Positions 24,981 to 34,075 of a stretch of DNA of 47,053 bases are shown here, in pieces (position 1 is the first letter of the stretch; each line of letters opens with the position of its first letter). The DNA is from Clostridiales bacterium (GTDB lineage: Bacteria > Bacillota > Clostridia > Christensenellales > Aristaeellaceae). The translations under genes were made by a program, and so were the position numbers. The stretch covers positions 146,927 through 193,979 of the forward strand of contig SVGL01000003.1 of assembly GCA_015056325.1 (NCBI GenBank), read 5' to 3'. Below the pieces are notes generated by a model that made no database searches, was not told the origin of the DNA, and saw only the letters and a list, made by a program, of their open reading frames with translations.

Positions 24981-27590
24981 ATGAAATACATTTCCAGAAT
25001 CACGGCTCTGCTCCTGGTGCTGATGATGCTGACGCCCACCTTTGCGTCCGCACTCACGCTGGATAACGCCACGCAGAGTGACTTGGATAAGCTGTATGAG
25101 GAAGCTGTAGCAAACCTGGACGGCGTGAGTTTGGACGGCCTGATTGGCAAGACAGCTCCGCTGGCGGTCAGTGCGCAGGGGGCTTACGGCTTCCAGTGGT
25201 ATCAGATCATTGCCAATGCGGATGGTTCTGTAACGGAAGTGCCGCTGGTCAATGAGACGAGCGCCAGCTACAACGCGGTTTATCAGGCGGAAACATACGC
25301 ATACTATTGCAAGTATCTCGATGCTTCTGGCGTTGAACAGAGAACGATTAACTACATCCTTGAGCCCACGCGTGATCTGTACTACTATGTGGCTGAACTG
25401 TCCTGGGGCGATGATTTCCTCAGCGAAACTGACGTGTGGAATTCCGAGGCCATGTATGTCCATATGAACACCGTATGGAATGTGATGCTCGATGGTGCCA
25501 ATCTGGCAGAGAGCATCGTTGAGTACTGGTGGAACGACGGCGATGTGTATGAGACGGAAATTGGTATGCTCTGCTCCTGTGTTGTGAGCGGCGCCGTGCA
25601 GGATTCCTGGTGCATGCTGCATCCGGCCAGCGATCTCCACGACGACAGCTGCGGCTGGGCGAAGGAAGAGATCATGGTCAGCGCAGATGTTTCTACGCCG
25701 GATAAGCTGATTGCGCTGGAGGGCCAGAATATCGTTCTGACTGCTCCGATGGCAGGCGCAGATGACTACAACTGGCAGTACTACACCTTCAATGAAGTGA
25801 GCGGTATCTGGGAGTGGGATTCCCTCGAAGCCACTGGCGATACCATTTCCCTGGAGGTCTCTACCAGCACCATTCAGACCGGTTATCGCCTGGTGTATGT
25901 GTACTGGACCGATGAGGGTAGTTACTTTATTGATACCAAGCCCTTCTACCTGGGCGGCTACGACTTCTACAACTGGATCCATACCAATGAGGATATCCAG
26001 GCGTGGATGGCGGATGCTTCCGTCACCCTGGCGGATGTGGTTGCCCGGTACAACGAGAAGGACTGCGTCAACGCTGACGATTACACCTACAACGGCGAAA
26101 ATGGCGAATCCCTCAACCTGAAGGTACCCGAGGGCGCCTTTGACGAGCCCTACATCATGGAGATTGAGCCTACCGTGCCCTCTGCGCAGACGGTGGCTGC
26201 AGTGCTGCAGAGCATGGACGCCACTGGTACCCATAAGGTGCAGGTGCTGACGGCCTTCGATATTTCCTTCGCTGCGCTGGCGGATCGTACCAATAAGCTG
26301 CAGCCTGCAGAAGGTACCTCTGTTGCGCTGACCTTCCAGGTCAACACCGCCGGCATCGACGAGGAGCTGAAGTACCTCTACGTCTACCATATTAATGACG
26401 GAACTCCCGAGGTCGTCGCCGGGCCTATTGGGGTTACCAATGACGTGCAGCCGGTTGAGGTGCAGGCGGATGGGTTCTCCATTTATGCAGTGGTGCTGTC
26501 CAGCGACTCTTGTGCGTATTGCACTGAGCATGATTACTGCGTGTATGAAGAACTGATCGGCATGGGGCCGGATCAACAACACGAATATCTGGTGGATGAA
26601 CTGGATGCTGATGAGCGCGAATTGGTCTTGAATGATTATGCACTGCATATTGCGGCTGGTGATCCTGCTGTGCTGTGTACTTGCAACCAGATTACGGTTG
26701 CCCCGGGTTCTGGGCATGTGGACGGTTGTCCCTGGCACTTGAACTACATGGTTCACACGGATGTTGTGGGCGGAATTTATGAGCCATCTGTTTCACATCT
26801 TGAGGGTGCAAAATACAAGTGGTTTGTGGATGGCGAAGAGATTGCGAATGAGACAGGGAATGCCATTGAATGTACAGTGACGATAGAGCCGCATACATAC
26901 GAATGCCACGTGATGTTGCCTGGGCAAACGACCCCGGTTGTGTATACATACTACGTTGTGGCACAGACAACTGCGTTTGAACAGTATGTGAGTATGCTTG
27001 CAACCGAATATGACTATGTGTGGGCAGAATATGGCATGTTTGAAGAGTATGCAGATTGCGCATTCGAGTACATGTCAGAGACGTGGAATTTGACTATTAC
27101 TCCAGAAGATGGCAGTGCGGAATACAATCTGGCTGAGGCCGTATTAAGCTATTGGTATCAGACTACGGAGCCGAATACGTGGCTCTATTCAGAACTGCTT
27201 TGCTCTTGTGTCGCTAACGGAAAGGCTGATAGTGAGTACTGTGTTCTGCCTTATGGCGATCTTCGCCATGCGGTGGACTGCCAGTGGTACACCGGTTCAC
27301 CGCTAGTGAGTTTGGCGGCAGAAACGGATGATAATGGTGATACATATTACGTACTTTATATGTACCTGAAGGATGAATACGGGTTCTTCACGGAAGAAAT
27401 TGAGGTAATTGCCACTTCCGTCCTCATGCAGAAGGACGAGAACTCCAAGGCCTACCACTACTTCCAGGACATCAACACTGACTGGTACGTTGCATACCTG
27501 CATGAGGAAATCAACGATGACGGTACGGTGACCCAGTGGATCATCCCGCTGCCGTCCGAAAAGGATCTCGAAGAAACCCCTGCAAACTAA
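24981..27590 (+). CDS. Large secreted Ig-like and Cys-module protein
   Basis: An 869-aa protein with signal peptide (1-24, LLLVLMMLTPTFASA). Order of parts: Ig-like (GFQWYQ ... YYCKYLD), Cys module with WNVMLDGANLAESIVEYWW and MLCSC ... DDSCGW, Ig-like, a ZU5-like strand-rich domain (LNLKVPEGAFDEPYIMEIEP ... DGFSIYAVV), a Cys/His module (CAYC ... HIAAGDPAVLCTC ... GHVDGCPW), Ig-like, another WNLTI ... LLCSC ... HAVDCQW module, and a C-terminal beta-rich region. It shares its modules with the preceding gene, so the two arose by domain shuffling. No wall anchor. The DNA between about 26500 and 27420 is visibly AT-richer than its surroundings. Confidence 0.82.
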   Translation: MKYISRITALLLVLMMLTPTFASALTLDNATQSDLDKLYEEAVANLDGVSLDGLIGKTAPLAVSAQGAYGFQWYQIIANADGSVTEVPLVNETSASYNAVYQAETYAYYCKYLDASGVEQRTINYILEPTRDLYYYVAELSWGDDFLSETDVWNSEAMYVHMNTVWNVMLDGANLAESIVEYWWNDGDVYETEIGMLCSCVVSGAVQDSWCMLHPASDLHDDSCGWAKEEIMVSADVSTPDKLIALEGQNIVLTAPMAGADDYNWQYYTFNEVSGIWEWDSLEATGDTISLEVSTSTIQTGYRLVYVYWTDEGSYFIDTKPFYLGGYDFYNWIHTNEDIQAWMADASVTLADVVARYNEKDCVNADDYTYNGENGESLNLKVPEGAFDEPYIMEIEPTVPSAQTVAAVLQSMDATGTHKVQVLTAFDISFAALADRTNKLQPAEGTSVALTFQVNTAGIDEELKYLYVYHINDGTPEVVAGPIGVTNDVQPVEVQADGFSIYAVVLSSDSCAYCTEHDYCVYEELIGMGPDQQHEYLVDELDADERELVLNDYALHIAAGDPAVLCTCNQITVAPGSGHVDGCPWHLNYMVHTDVVGGIYEPSVSHLEGAKYKWFVDGEEIANETGNAIECTVTIEPHTYECHVMLPGQTTPVVYTYYVVAQTTAFEQYVSMLATEYDYVWAEYGMFEEYADCAFEYMSETWNLTITPEDGSAEYNLAEAVLSYWYQTTEPNTWLYSELLCSCVANGKADSEYCVLPYGDLRHAVDCQWYTGSPLVSLAAETDDNGDTYYVLYMYLKDEYGFFTEEIEVIATSVLMQKDENSKAYHYFQDINTDWYVAYLHEEINDDGTVTQWIIPLPSEKDLEETPAN

Positions 27591-27617
27591 GCAGCAGAGA
27601 ATGGAGGAGTCGATAAA

Positions 27618-30600
27618 ATGAATAGATTGACAAGACTGACGGCTCTGCTGCTTGCGATGCTGATGATTTTCAGTACCGTTGCAACTGCAGAGACGGCTTA
27701 CCAGGCTGGAGAGATGACCCTTGAACAATGGAATGCACTGGTTGAAAATGTGGATGCCATTGTCGGAATGCCGAGTATTGAAGAAGGCGGCGTGGCTGTA
27801 CGTCCGGAGATTCCGGATCAGCCTATCATTGGTGATGCCCCTGATGGTAAGCAGTATTTAGTTACTACTGCGGCGGATATATCCCAAAAATCCGCGGATG
27901 CAACACTGTATACTTCTGGCCAACTAGTTCTGACCGGTGCAGCAGATGATCAGTGGCAGATTAGCGTTGGTGGCGTGTGGGTTAATATCACTGGCGAGAT
28001 GGGGGTAATCCTGAACGTCACCAATGCCATGGTGCAGGAGCTTGGCGCAACTGTGCAGGTTCGTCAGGCTAATGCTCCTGAGAAGATCGCGAATATCACG
28101 GTAATGGAATATGCTGCGACGATGATGATGGTTGCTGCTGTTCGTGCTGCCCAGCCTGCGGCGGAAGAGGAAACCACCCCTGTCGCTGCGGACGACGTGA
28201 TGACCATTGAAGAAGCCAACCAGTACTTGGCTACCATCAACTATGTGTTTGAAGGCGATAAGCCCGCTGCCAGTTCCTACTCGGCGGCGTTGGGCCGTGG
28301 CACTCCCTTCAATCATAGCCAGCCCAATCCCGGCGTGCAGGGCTATAAGGTCAATCGCGTTGAGATTTCAGACCCCACGGCGGCAAGTTACGATCAGGCG
28401 AACAACGCCGTTAAGTTTAACATTGCATCTGTGCAGAACAATGTAGTGGTCAAGGTTGTTTACGAGCCAGCCGAGGTGGACTATACCATCATTCACTATT
28501 ACCAGAATACTGTTGGTAATGGCTACACGCAGAATCCGGTTAACACGGTGAAGAAGGGCCTGACGGGCTCTCAGGTGCCGGAGACCGACATTGCAGAGCC
28601 TCCCACGGGCTTCTACTCGCTGTTGTATGACCGTCCCACCATTGCGGCGGACGGCAGCACCGTTGTGGAAATCTACTATGACCGCTACTACTACCTGCTG
28701 AGCTTTGAGCTGGATGGCGGTTATGGTGTGGAGCCTGTGTACGCGCGCTATGGTAGCGACCTGCCGGAAATTGGCACGCCCATCCGTGCGGGCTACACCT
28801 TTAAGGGCTGGGCAACGACGAAGGCCCTGGCGGATGCTGGCACGGTGGACGTGGAGAAACTGCCGACCACCATGCCTGAAAAGCACACCACTTACTATGC
28901 GGTGTGGGAAGTTGAAGAGCTTGCGAAGGTTAGCGTGGTTATCTGGGGCGAAAATGCCAACGATGAGGATTACGCCTACCAGAAGACCATTGAAATCTAT
29001 GCAAAGCCTGGCAGCACGATCAGCTTTACCACTGGTAACACGGTGTGCGGCTATGAGCAGCATACCCATAACGCAGACTGCTATGACTGTGGTGTAACCG
29101 TGCATACGCATGGTCCCGATTGTTGTACCATTGAGGCGCATACGCATAGTGAAGAGTGCTGTACTATTGAAGTACATACGCATAGCTTGGATTGCTATGG
29201 TGATGATGTTGGAGAGCGCAATAGTGGCCGACCGACTGGCGCACCGAGGAATCCTAGTCAAGGTCAAGTATTTCAGCGCAGTGCGTATTATTCCAAATAT
29301 GTCTACCTTGATGGTGCTTGGTATGTGTATACCGGTTCGCTATCATCAGGAGATACGTTGACCAGATCTTGCGGCAAGACAGAAGGTAGTCACGCCGACC
29401 ACACCTGTGTATACTGCGATAAGACCGAGCATACCCATGATGGTACCAATTGCGTATACTGTAGTCAGAACCTCGAAGAGCATACCCATACCGAGGAGTG
29501 CTTTAGTTGCACACTGACCGAGCATACCCACACCAGCTCCTGCTATATTACGAACCCGAATATGCCAAGTAATCTGTGGGAGCTTAAGACATCTGATACC
29601 GTTACGGTTGCAGCGGATGGCTCTACGGTCATGAACGTGTATTATGACCGTACAGAGAAAACGCTGACATTTAAGAACGGGAATAATACTGAGTATACGC
29701 TCACGAAGAAGTGGGGAGCAGACATCTCGGAGTACTGGCCTATCGGTAAGGAGGGCGTCTCGGAGACGAACTCTGGCCGCGTGTATGATGACGGTGAACG
29801 TTGGGATCCCAGCGGCTCATCTGAATATTCGGAAGTTTTGGTGTTCCTGGAGATCATGCCTGATCATAGCTTTACCCTATCTGTGAGTGATGTGAACTAC
29901 GATACCTTCATCATGCACTACATGGTTGAGGCATTGGCATCTGAGACAACGGGAGTTACAACTTACACATACAATGGTACGACGAAGCGATTCACGGAAG
30001 CCTTTAAGGTGGAAGCGAATTACAACTACGTGACCAAGGCTGAGGACTTCTTTGATGTCGAAGGCTTCACCCAGTGGACGTCTAATCCGCGGTTCAATGG
30101 CAATTCGCTTGATATTGATGGCGGCGGTGACGTGTACTTCTACTACACGCGCAACAGCTACACCCTTTCGTTCAACGATGGTTACGATGTGGTGAAAACA
30201 GAAACCGTACTGTATGGCGATTCTTGGGCTCAGTTTGAAGACTATGTGCCTGAGCTTCCTGAACAGTATGAAGCTGGCTCTCGTGAATTTGCTGGTTGGT
30301 ACTGGAATCCGCAAGGCACCAGTGACGAGATTGTCCTCAGTGAAGAAACGATGCCCGCAGAAAATGTCATTATCTACGCCAAGTGGACGCCTAAAGAGTA
30401 TACCGTCAACTTCTACCTGACGGAGGCTGATAAGGAAGCGGGAAAAATTTACGATCCGGATGATCAGGTTGATGACATCACTGGTGCGCCCATCATGGTA
30501 ATCCGCGAGGCATCCTTCCCCAATGTGCCCCATGGTACGCTCATTGACCAGGAATACGTTGCAAACAACCTGGACCGTGACGCCATGAACAAGGCCAACC

Positions 30601-32648
30601 CCCGTGATCCGTACAAGTTCGTGGTCTGGTACTACATGGACGAGAACAACCAGAAGCAGGTTTTCACCCCCAATATGCAGATCAAGCGCAACCTTGACCT
30701 GATCGCGGAGTGGACCTCCGATGTGTTGATTCCCTACACCATCAAGTACATGATCAAGGATACTAACACCGAGATCGCTGATCCCATCGTTGGCTCTAAG
30801 CTGGCAGGTGAGCAGGAGACTTTCGAAGCCAAGGGCGATACGGAATTGTACGCTGATTACCAGACGGGGTATTTCCCGGAGACGAACAGCCACACCATCA
30901 CTTTCGAGATCAGTGATGATGGCGAGGTGACCGCTAAGGAGTTTATCTTCTGGTATACCAAGGTGGATGCTGTACCGTATAAGGTCTACTACAAGATCGT
31001 TGATGAGAACGGCAACATCCTTGGCCCTGCCATCAAGAATGATAATGGTACTGAGTTCATCAAGGAAGTGAATGACAACGAAAAGGCTGTCGTCACCGAA
31101 AACTTCGTGGTTGTGCCGGGTTACATGCCTGACGCATACCAAAAGCGACTTGTCGTAACTCCTGGCGGTGAAAACGTCATCACCTTCTACTACACCGAGG
31201 ATGATGAACACGCATACTACCAGGTGACGCATTACACCGAGAACATCGACAAGACCTGGACGGAGCATACCTCCTCACAGATTCAGGGCGATATCGGTGT
31301 GAATGCAACCACACAGTACAGTGACGATCCGCTGACCATTGCCGGCTTTACTTACATCAAGACGGAGTATGTTTACGACACTGGTAATGGGATGCCGCAG
31401 ACAGCCGAGGGTTCTCCGGATGGTAAGCATACGCTGGATGAGTATGGCCTGCAGATCAACATTTACTACACTCGTAATAGTTACCCTTATGTGGTGAACT
31501 ATTACTTGGAGAATAGTAACACCAAACTGATCCCTTCCAAGGAGGGGGAGAATGTTAAGGGGCTGTACGGTGAGACGATCCCTGAATCAGCTGTTCCGAT
31601 CCCTGGATACGATGCTCTCGATCCGACCACCCAACAGCTTACGATTCGCATTGAAGAAACGGTCAACCTGAACGTTATCAACTTCTACTACCGTGAAAAG
31701 GTTGCAACCATCAATTACGTTCCCATGACGAGCGATGGCAACACAGTATCCAAGAGTAGCGATGGCGGCACAGTGTCCCTTGGCTCAGAGACGATCGGTG
31801 TGGTAACAGGTGATCCCACGGGTTCCACGCCTACGGCAAAGGATAACTACACGTTCAAGGGTTGGTTCACGGATGAAGCCTGTACTATTCTTGTGGCAAG
31901 TGATTTGGTTGATAAGAATGGTAAAATCACACCTCAGAAGACCAAGGACTACGATGCTGACGAAGGTACAGTTCTGGGCTATGAGTCTGCCACCTACTAT
32001 GCTCTGTTCGAGGAGAACAAGACCACCATTACCTACATTCCTGTTGGTCCGGACAATCAAGTTCTGACCGAGGCAGAATGGGCTACGATTGGTAATGTGG
32101 ATCCTCATGCTGAGCAAGTCAATATTGTGACTGGCACGGCAAATGGTTCTACCGCTTCCCCCAGCAGTAACGTCTACAAGTTCGTAGGCTGGTACAGTGA
32201 TGCGGATTGCACGGTGAAGGTGGGCAACGAGGTAACCTTTGTGCCGACCAAGGAAGAGAATGCAATCTGGGATGCCACCAACACTACTTACTACGCCAAG
32301 TTCGAGTACAACCTGACGTCGCTGACGATTCAGAAGTCCGGTGTTGAGATAAAGCTTGATCCCAATACCAGCTTTGTGTTCAATATCAGCGGCAACGGTG
32401 TTGATTTGGACGTGGTTATCCATGGCAATGGAACTGCAACGATTGATGGCTTGACGGTGGGCGAAACCTACACCATCACTGAGAAGAGTGGTAGCTGGCG
32501 CTATGTGCCTGACCAAAAGACAAAGACGATCACATTGAAGCCCGATGCATCCAGCAATACTGTTGTGTTCAACAATACTCGTGAATATGAACAGTGGCTG
32601 GATAGCGAGGCCTCTCATGAAAACGTCTTCGGATCCCAGACTAATTGA
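27618..32648 (+). CDS. Giant MucBP/InlB-repeat adhesin with a C-terminal CnaB-like domain
   Basis: A 1676-aa secreted protein (signal 1-26). After an Ig-like N-terminal part come MucBP-type repeats (YTIIHYYQNT ... IYYDR; YQVTHYTENI; YVVNYYLENS), InlB B-repeats (FELDGGYGVEPVY ... AGYTFKGWAT; FNDGYDVVKTETV ... FAGWYW ... IYAKWTP; FKGWFTD; FVGWYSD) and two His/Cys clusters (about residues 477-530 and 585-644) built of EHTHxxxCxxC units. A CnaB-like domain near the end has a possible isopeptide triad: Lys in LTIQKSG, Glu in TITEKSG, Asn in VFNNT. The tail after NNTRE is WLDSEASHENVFGSQTN, not an LPxTG signal. Likely an adhesive filament component. Confidence 0.88.
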   Translation: MNRLTRLTALLLAMLMIFSTVATAETAYQAGEMTLEQWNALVENVDAIVGMPSIEEGGVAVRPEIPDQPIIGDAPDGKQYLVTTAADISQKSADATLYTSGQLVLTGAADDQWQISVGGVWVNITGEMGVILNVTNAMVQELGATVQVRQANAPEKIANITVMEYAATMMMVAAVRAAQPAAEEETTPVAADDVMTIEEANQYLATINYVFEGDKPAASSYSAALGRGTPFNHSQPNPGVQGYKVNRVEISDPTAASYDQANNAVKFNIASVQNNVVVKVVYEPAEVDYTIIHYYQNTVGNGYTQNPVNTVKKGLTGSQVPETDIAEPPTGFYSLLYDRPTIAADGSTVVEIYYDRYYYLLSFELDGGYGVEPVYARYGSDLPEIGTPIRAGYTFKGWATTKALADAGTVDVEKLPTTMPEKHTTYYAVWEVEELAKVSVVIWGENANDEDYAYQKTIEIYAKPGSTISFTTGNTVCGYEQHTHNADCYDCGVTVHTHGPDCCTIEAHTHSEECCTIEVHTHSLDCYGDDVGERNSGRPTGAPRNPSQGQVFQRSAYYSKYVYLDGAWYVYTGSLSSGDTLTRSCGKTEGSHADHTCVYCDKTEHTHDGTNCVYCSQNLEEHTHTEECFSCTLTEHTHTSSCYITNPNMPSNLWELKTSDTVTVAADGSTVMNVYYDRTEKTLTFKNGNNTEYTLTKKWGADISEYWPIGKEGVSETNSGRVYDDGERWDPSGSSEYSEVLVFLEIMPDHSFTLSVSDVNYDTFIMHYMVEALASETTGVTTYTYNGTTKRFTEAFKVEANYNYVTKAEDFFDVEGFTQWTSNPRFNGNSLDIDGGGDVYFYYTRNSYTLSFNDGYDVVKTETVLYGDSWAQFEDYVPELPEQYEAGSREFAGWYWNPQGTSDEIVLSEETMPAENVIIYAKWTPKEYTVNFYLTEADKEAGKIYDPDDQVDDITGAPIMVIREASFPNVPHGTLIDQEYVANNLDRDAMNKANPRDPYKFVVWYYMDENNQKQVFTPNMQIKRNLDLIAEWTSDVLIPYTIKYMIKDTNTEIADPIVGSKLAGEQETFEAKGDTELYADYQTGYFPETNSHTITFEISDDGEVTAKEFIFWYTKVDAVPYKVYYKIVDENGNILGPAIKNDNGTEFIKEVNDNEKAVVTENFVVVPGYMPDAYQKRLVVTPGGENVITFYYTEDDEHAYYQVTHYTENIDKTWTEHTSSQIQGDIGVNATTQYSDDPLTIAGFTYIKTEYVYDTGNGMPQTAEGSPDGKHTLDEYGLQINIYYTRNSYPYVVNYYLENSNTKLIPSKEGENVKGLYGETIPESAVPIPGYDALDPTTQQLTIRIEETVNLNVINFYYREKVATINYVPMTSDGNTVSKSSDGGTVSLGSETIGVVTGDPTGSTPTAKDNYTFKGWFTDEACTILVASDLVDKNGKITPQKTKDYDADEGTVLGYESATYYALFEENKTTITYIPVGPDNQVLTEAEWATIGNVDPHAEQVNIVTGTANGSTASPSSNVYKFVGWYSDADCTVKVGNEVTFVPTKEENAIWDATNTTYYAKFEYNLTSLTIQKSGVEIKLDPNTSFVFNISGNGVDLDVVIHGNGTATIDGLTVGETYTITEKSGSWRYVPDQKTKTITLKPDASSNTVVFNNTREYEQWLDSEASHENVFGSQTN
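29046..29550 (+). repeat. DNA stretch encoding HTH-x3-C His/Cys clusters
   Basis: Repeated codons for E/V-HTH followed by Cys pairs, in two blocks (29046-29205 and 29370-29550) inside the 1676-aa adhesin gene: about eight HTH triplets, each followed within 3-6 residues by Cys. The local codon use is AT-richer than in the rest of the gene. Confidence 0.8.
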
Positions 32649-32663
32649 TGGAGGTGAGCGGAT

Positions 32664-33206
32664 ATGAAGAATATCAAAAAGAAATCTCTCGTGCTGCTCA
32701 TCGCGGTAGCGTTGCTGCTGACCTTCTCGGTCAGCGGCACGCTTGCCTACCTTGCGACCAGTTCGGATTCTGTTGAAAACACGTTTACCCCGACTTCGAC
32801 AGGGACGGACGTTACCGAAGATTTCCAGGATAATGTCAAAAACAACGTGGCCATTAAGAACACCGGCAACATTGATACGTACATCCGGGCGGCAGTTGTG
32901 ATTACTTGGGAAAAAACTGACGGCACGGTATATGCGCAGAAGCCTGTTGCGGGAAAGGACTACCAGATCGAGTGGACAAGAGATGGCTGGTCTGAGCTGC
33001 AATCGGATGGTTTCTACTACTACAACAGTCGTGTAGCTTCGCAGGATTCGACGGGTGTTCTGTTTACCAATTGTACACCGCTGACGAACGCACCTGCAGA
33101 AGGATATACGCTGCATGTTGAAATCATTGCCCAGTCTATTCAAGCTGACGGGCTAGGCGTAACTAATGCCAAGGACGCCTTTGCCAAGGCAGCTACTGCC
33201 AACTAA
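32664..33206 (+). CDS. SipW-cognate TasA-like surface protein, subunit 7
   Basis: A 180-aa exported protein. Signal: KKKSLVLLIAVALLLTFSVS then GTLAYLATSSDSVENTFTP, the SipW-cognate pattern. The body holds VAIKNTGNIDTYIRAAVVIT, a canonical TasA-family strand, and the C-terminal motif IIAQSIQADGLGVTNAKDAF. It is separated by 11 kb from subunits 1-6 and lies between the giant adhesin (15 bp upstream) and the sortase-anchored protein (12 bp downstream), with GGAGGTGAG ahead of the ATG. Its place suggests that it links adhesin or fibre to the wall-anchored base; this is inference. Confidence 0.88.
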   Translation: MKNIKKKSLVLLIAVALLLTFSVSGTLAYLATSSDSVENTFTPTSTGTDVTEDFQDNVKNNVAIKNTGNIDTYIRAAVVITWEKTDGTVYAQKPVAGKDYQIEWTRDGWSELQSDGFYYYNSRVASQDSTGVLFTNCTPLTNAPAEGYTLHVEIIAQSIQADGLGVTNAKDAFAKAATAN

Positions 33207-33218
33207 GGAGGACAAACG

Positions 33219-33842
33219 ATGAAGAAAACAATCCCCCTCATCCTAGCCCTCCTTCTGCTGGGCTGCGTGTCCGCCCAGGCGGCGTCCAACGTCATCTTCG
33301 TTGGCGGCGCGGAGGAATTCGTGTTCATGCCTGGCAGCGTGTACACTGACAGCGACCTGTTTGAGAACTTCAAGGGCGTTATGCCTGGTGATGTCATCAC
33401 CCAGCGCATCATCGTCAAGAACAACTCCGGTAAGGAAGTTCGTATTTTCCTGCGTGCGGATCCTGTGGAGGAGAAGCATCGGGAGTTCCTCAGCCGGCTG
33501 AATCTGCAGGTCAGCTGCAAGGACGAACAGATCTTTGACGCTGCTACCTCTGAAACCGCGCAGCTGACGGAAAACACCCTCCTGGGTGCGTTCAAGAGCG
33601 CTGGTTCTACCGAGCTGGTTCTGACCCTTACCGTGCCCTACGACCTGGGCAACGAGTTCATGGCGACCATGGGCATCGTGCCGTGGACCTTCCTGGTGGA
33701 GGAAGTCATCGATGATGACACTCCCCACACCGGCGATGATTTCGAACTGGGCACCTGGATGCTGGCGGGCGGTATGATCCTCGCAGCGATTGCCTGGGTG
33801 CTGATCCAGATGAAGCGCCAGAAGTCGGCACAGACCAACTAA
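33219..33842 (+). CDS. Cell wall-anchored protein with TPHTG sorting signal
   Basis: A 207-aa surface protein. Residues 1-21 are a signal peptide; LLLLGC is a weak lipobox lookalike. The body (FENFKGVMPGDVITQRIIVK ... VRIFLRADPVEEK) resembles the strand-rich domain of sortase-linked surface proteins of Clostridia. The C-terminus is a complete sorting signal: DDDTPHTGDDFELG, a hydrophobic helix (TWMLAGGMILAAIAWVLIQ) and a basic tail (MKRQKSAQTN). TPHTG differs from LPxTG at position 1 and is close to the (S/P)PxTG motif known for the class B sortase of Clostridioides difficile. It is the only gene in the locus with such a signal, and the sortase follows, so it probably anchors the whole structure. 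Confidence 0.88.
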   Translation: MKKTIPLILALLLLGCVSAQAASNVIFVGGAEEFVFMPGSVYTDSDLFENFKGVMPGDVITQRIIVKNNSGKEVRIFLRADPVEEKHREFLSRLNLQVSCKDEQIFDAATSETAQLTENTLLGAFKSAGSTELVLTLTVPYDLGNEFMATMGIVPWTFLVEEVIDDDTPHTGDDFELGTWMLAGGMILAAIAWVLIQMKRQKSAQTN

Positions 33843-33853
33843 ACAACGCACAG

Positions 33854-33887
33854 GAGGCCGGGGCGGTAAAATGCCTCCGGCCTCTTT
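33854..33887 (+). terminator. Hairpin between the anchored protein and the sortase genes
   Basis: GAGGCCGG (33854-33861) pairs with CCGGCCTC (33877-33884), followed by TTTG. The short U run suggests partial termination, which would lower sortase relative to its substrate. Confidence 0.55.
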
Positions 33888-33901
33888 GCACAAGGAGAAA
33901 C

Positions 33902-34075
33902 ATGAAAAAACTGGACAAAATGCGCCTGCTGAAGCTGCTGCTGGTGCTGCTCGTGCTGGCGCTGGTCGCCGTGGTGGGCAACATCATTATCAAGGAGTAC
34001 CAGTACGGCGTGAGCGAGGACTACTACGACAGCCTGCGAAAAACCGGGCAGATGCTGAGGAGGTGGATGCTGTGA
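33902..34075 (+). CDS. 57-aa membrane peptide ahead of the sortase
   Basis: A small gene with a good start: CAAGGAGAAAC directly precedes the ATG at 33902. The product has a basic N-terminus, one transmembrane segment (LLVLLVLALVAVVGNIII) and a polar tail reading KEYQYGVSEDYYDSLRKTGQ, which is how the membrane anchor and first helix of class B sortases usually look. Its stop overlaps the GTG of the sortase gene by 4 bp (GTGA), so the two are translationally coupled. The sortase itself starts with what looks like a cleavable signal peptide. I infer that the anchor part of the sortase has become a separate polypeptide or that this is a dedicated sortase partner. Confidence 0.75.
   Translation: MKKLDKMRLLKLLLVLLVLALVAVVGNIIIKEYQYGVSEDYYDSLRKTGQMLRRWML

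Noticed and set aside
21443..26756. Long minus-strand frames opposite the 905-aa and 869-aa proteins (655 and 592 codons)
   Set aside because: No signal peptide, motif or ribosome site; the plus-strand proteins have domains and operon structure.
33219..33290. Lipoprotein signal in the TPHTG protein (LLLLGC)
   Set aside because: The residue at -2 is Leu, not typical for a lipobox, a normal cleavage site (AQA-AS) lies a few residues on, and the protein already has a sorting signal.
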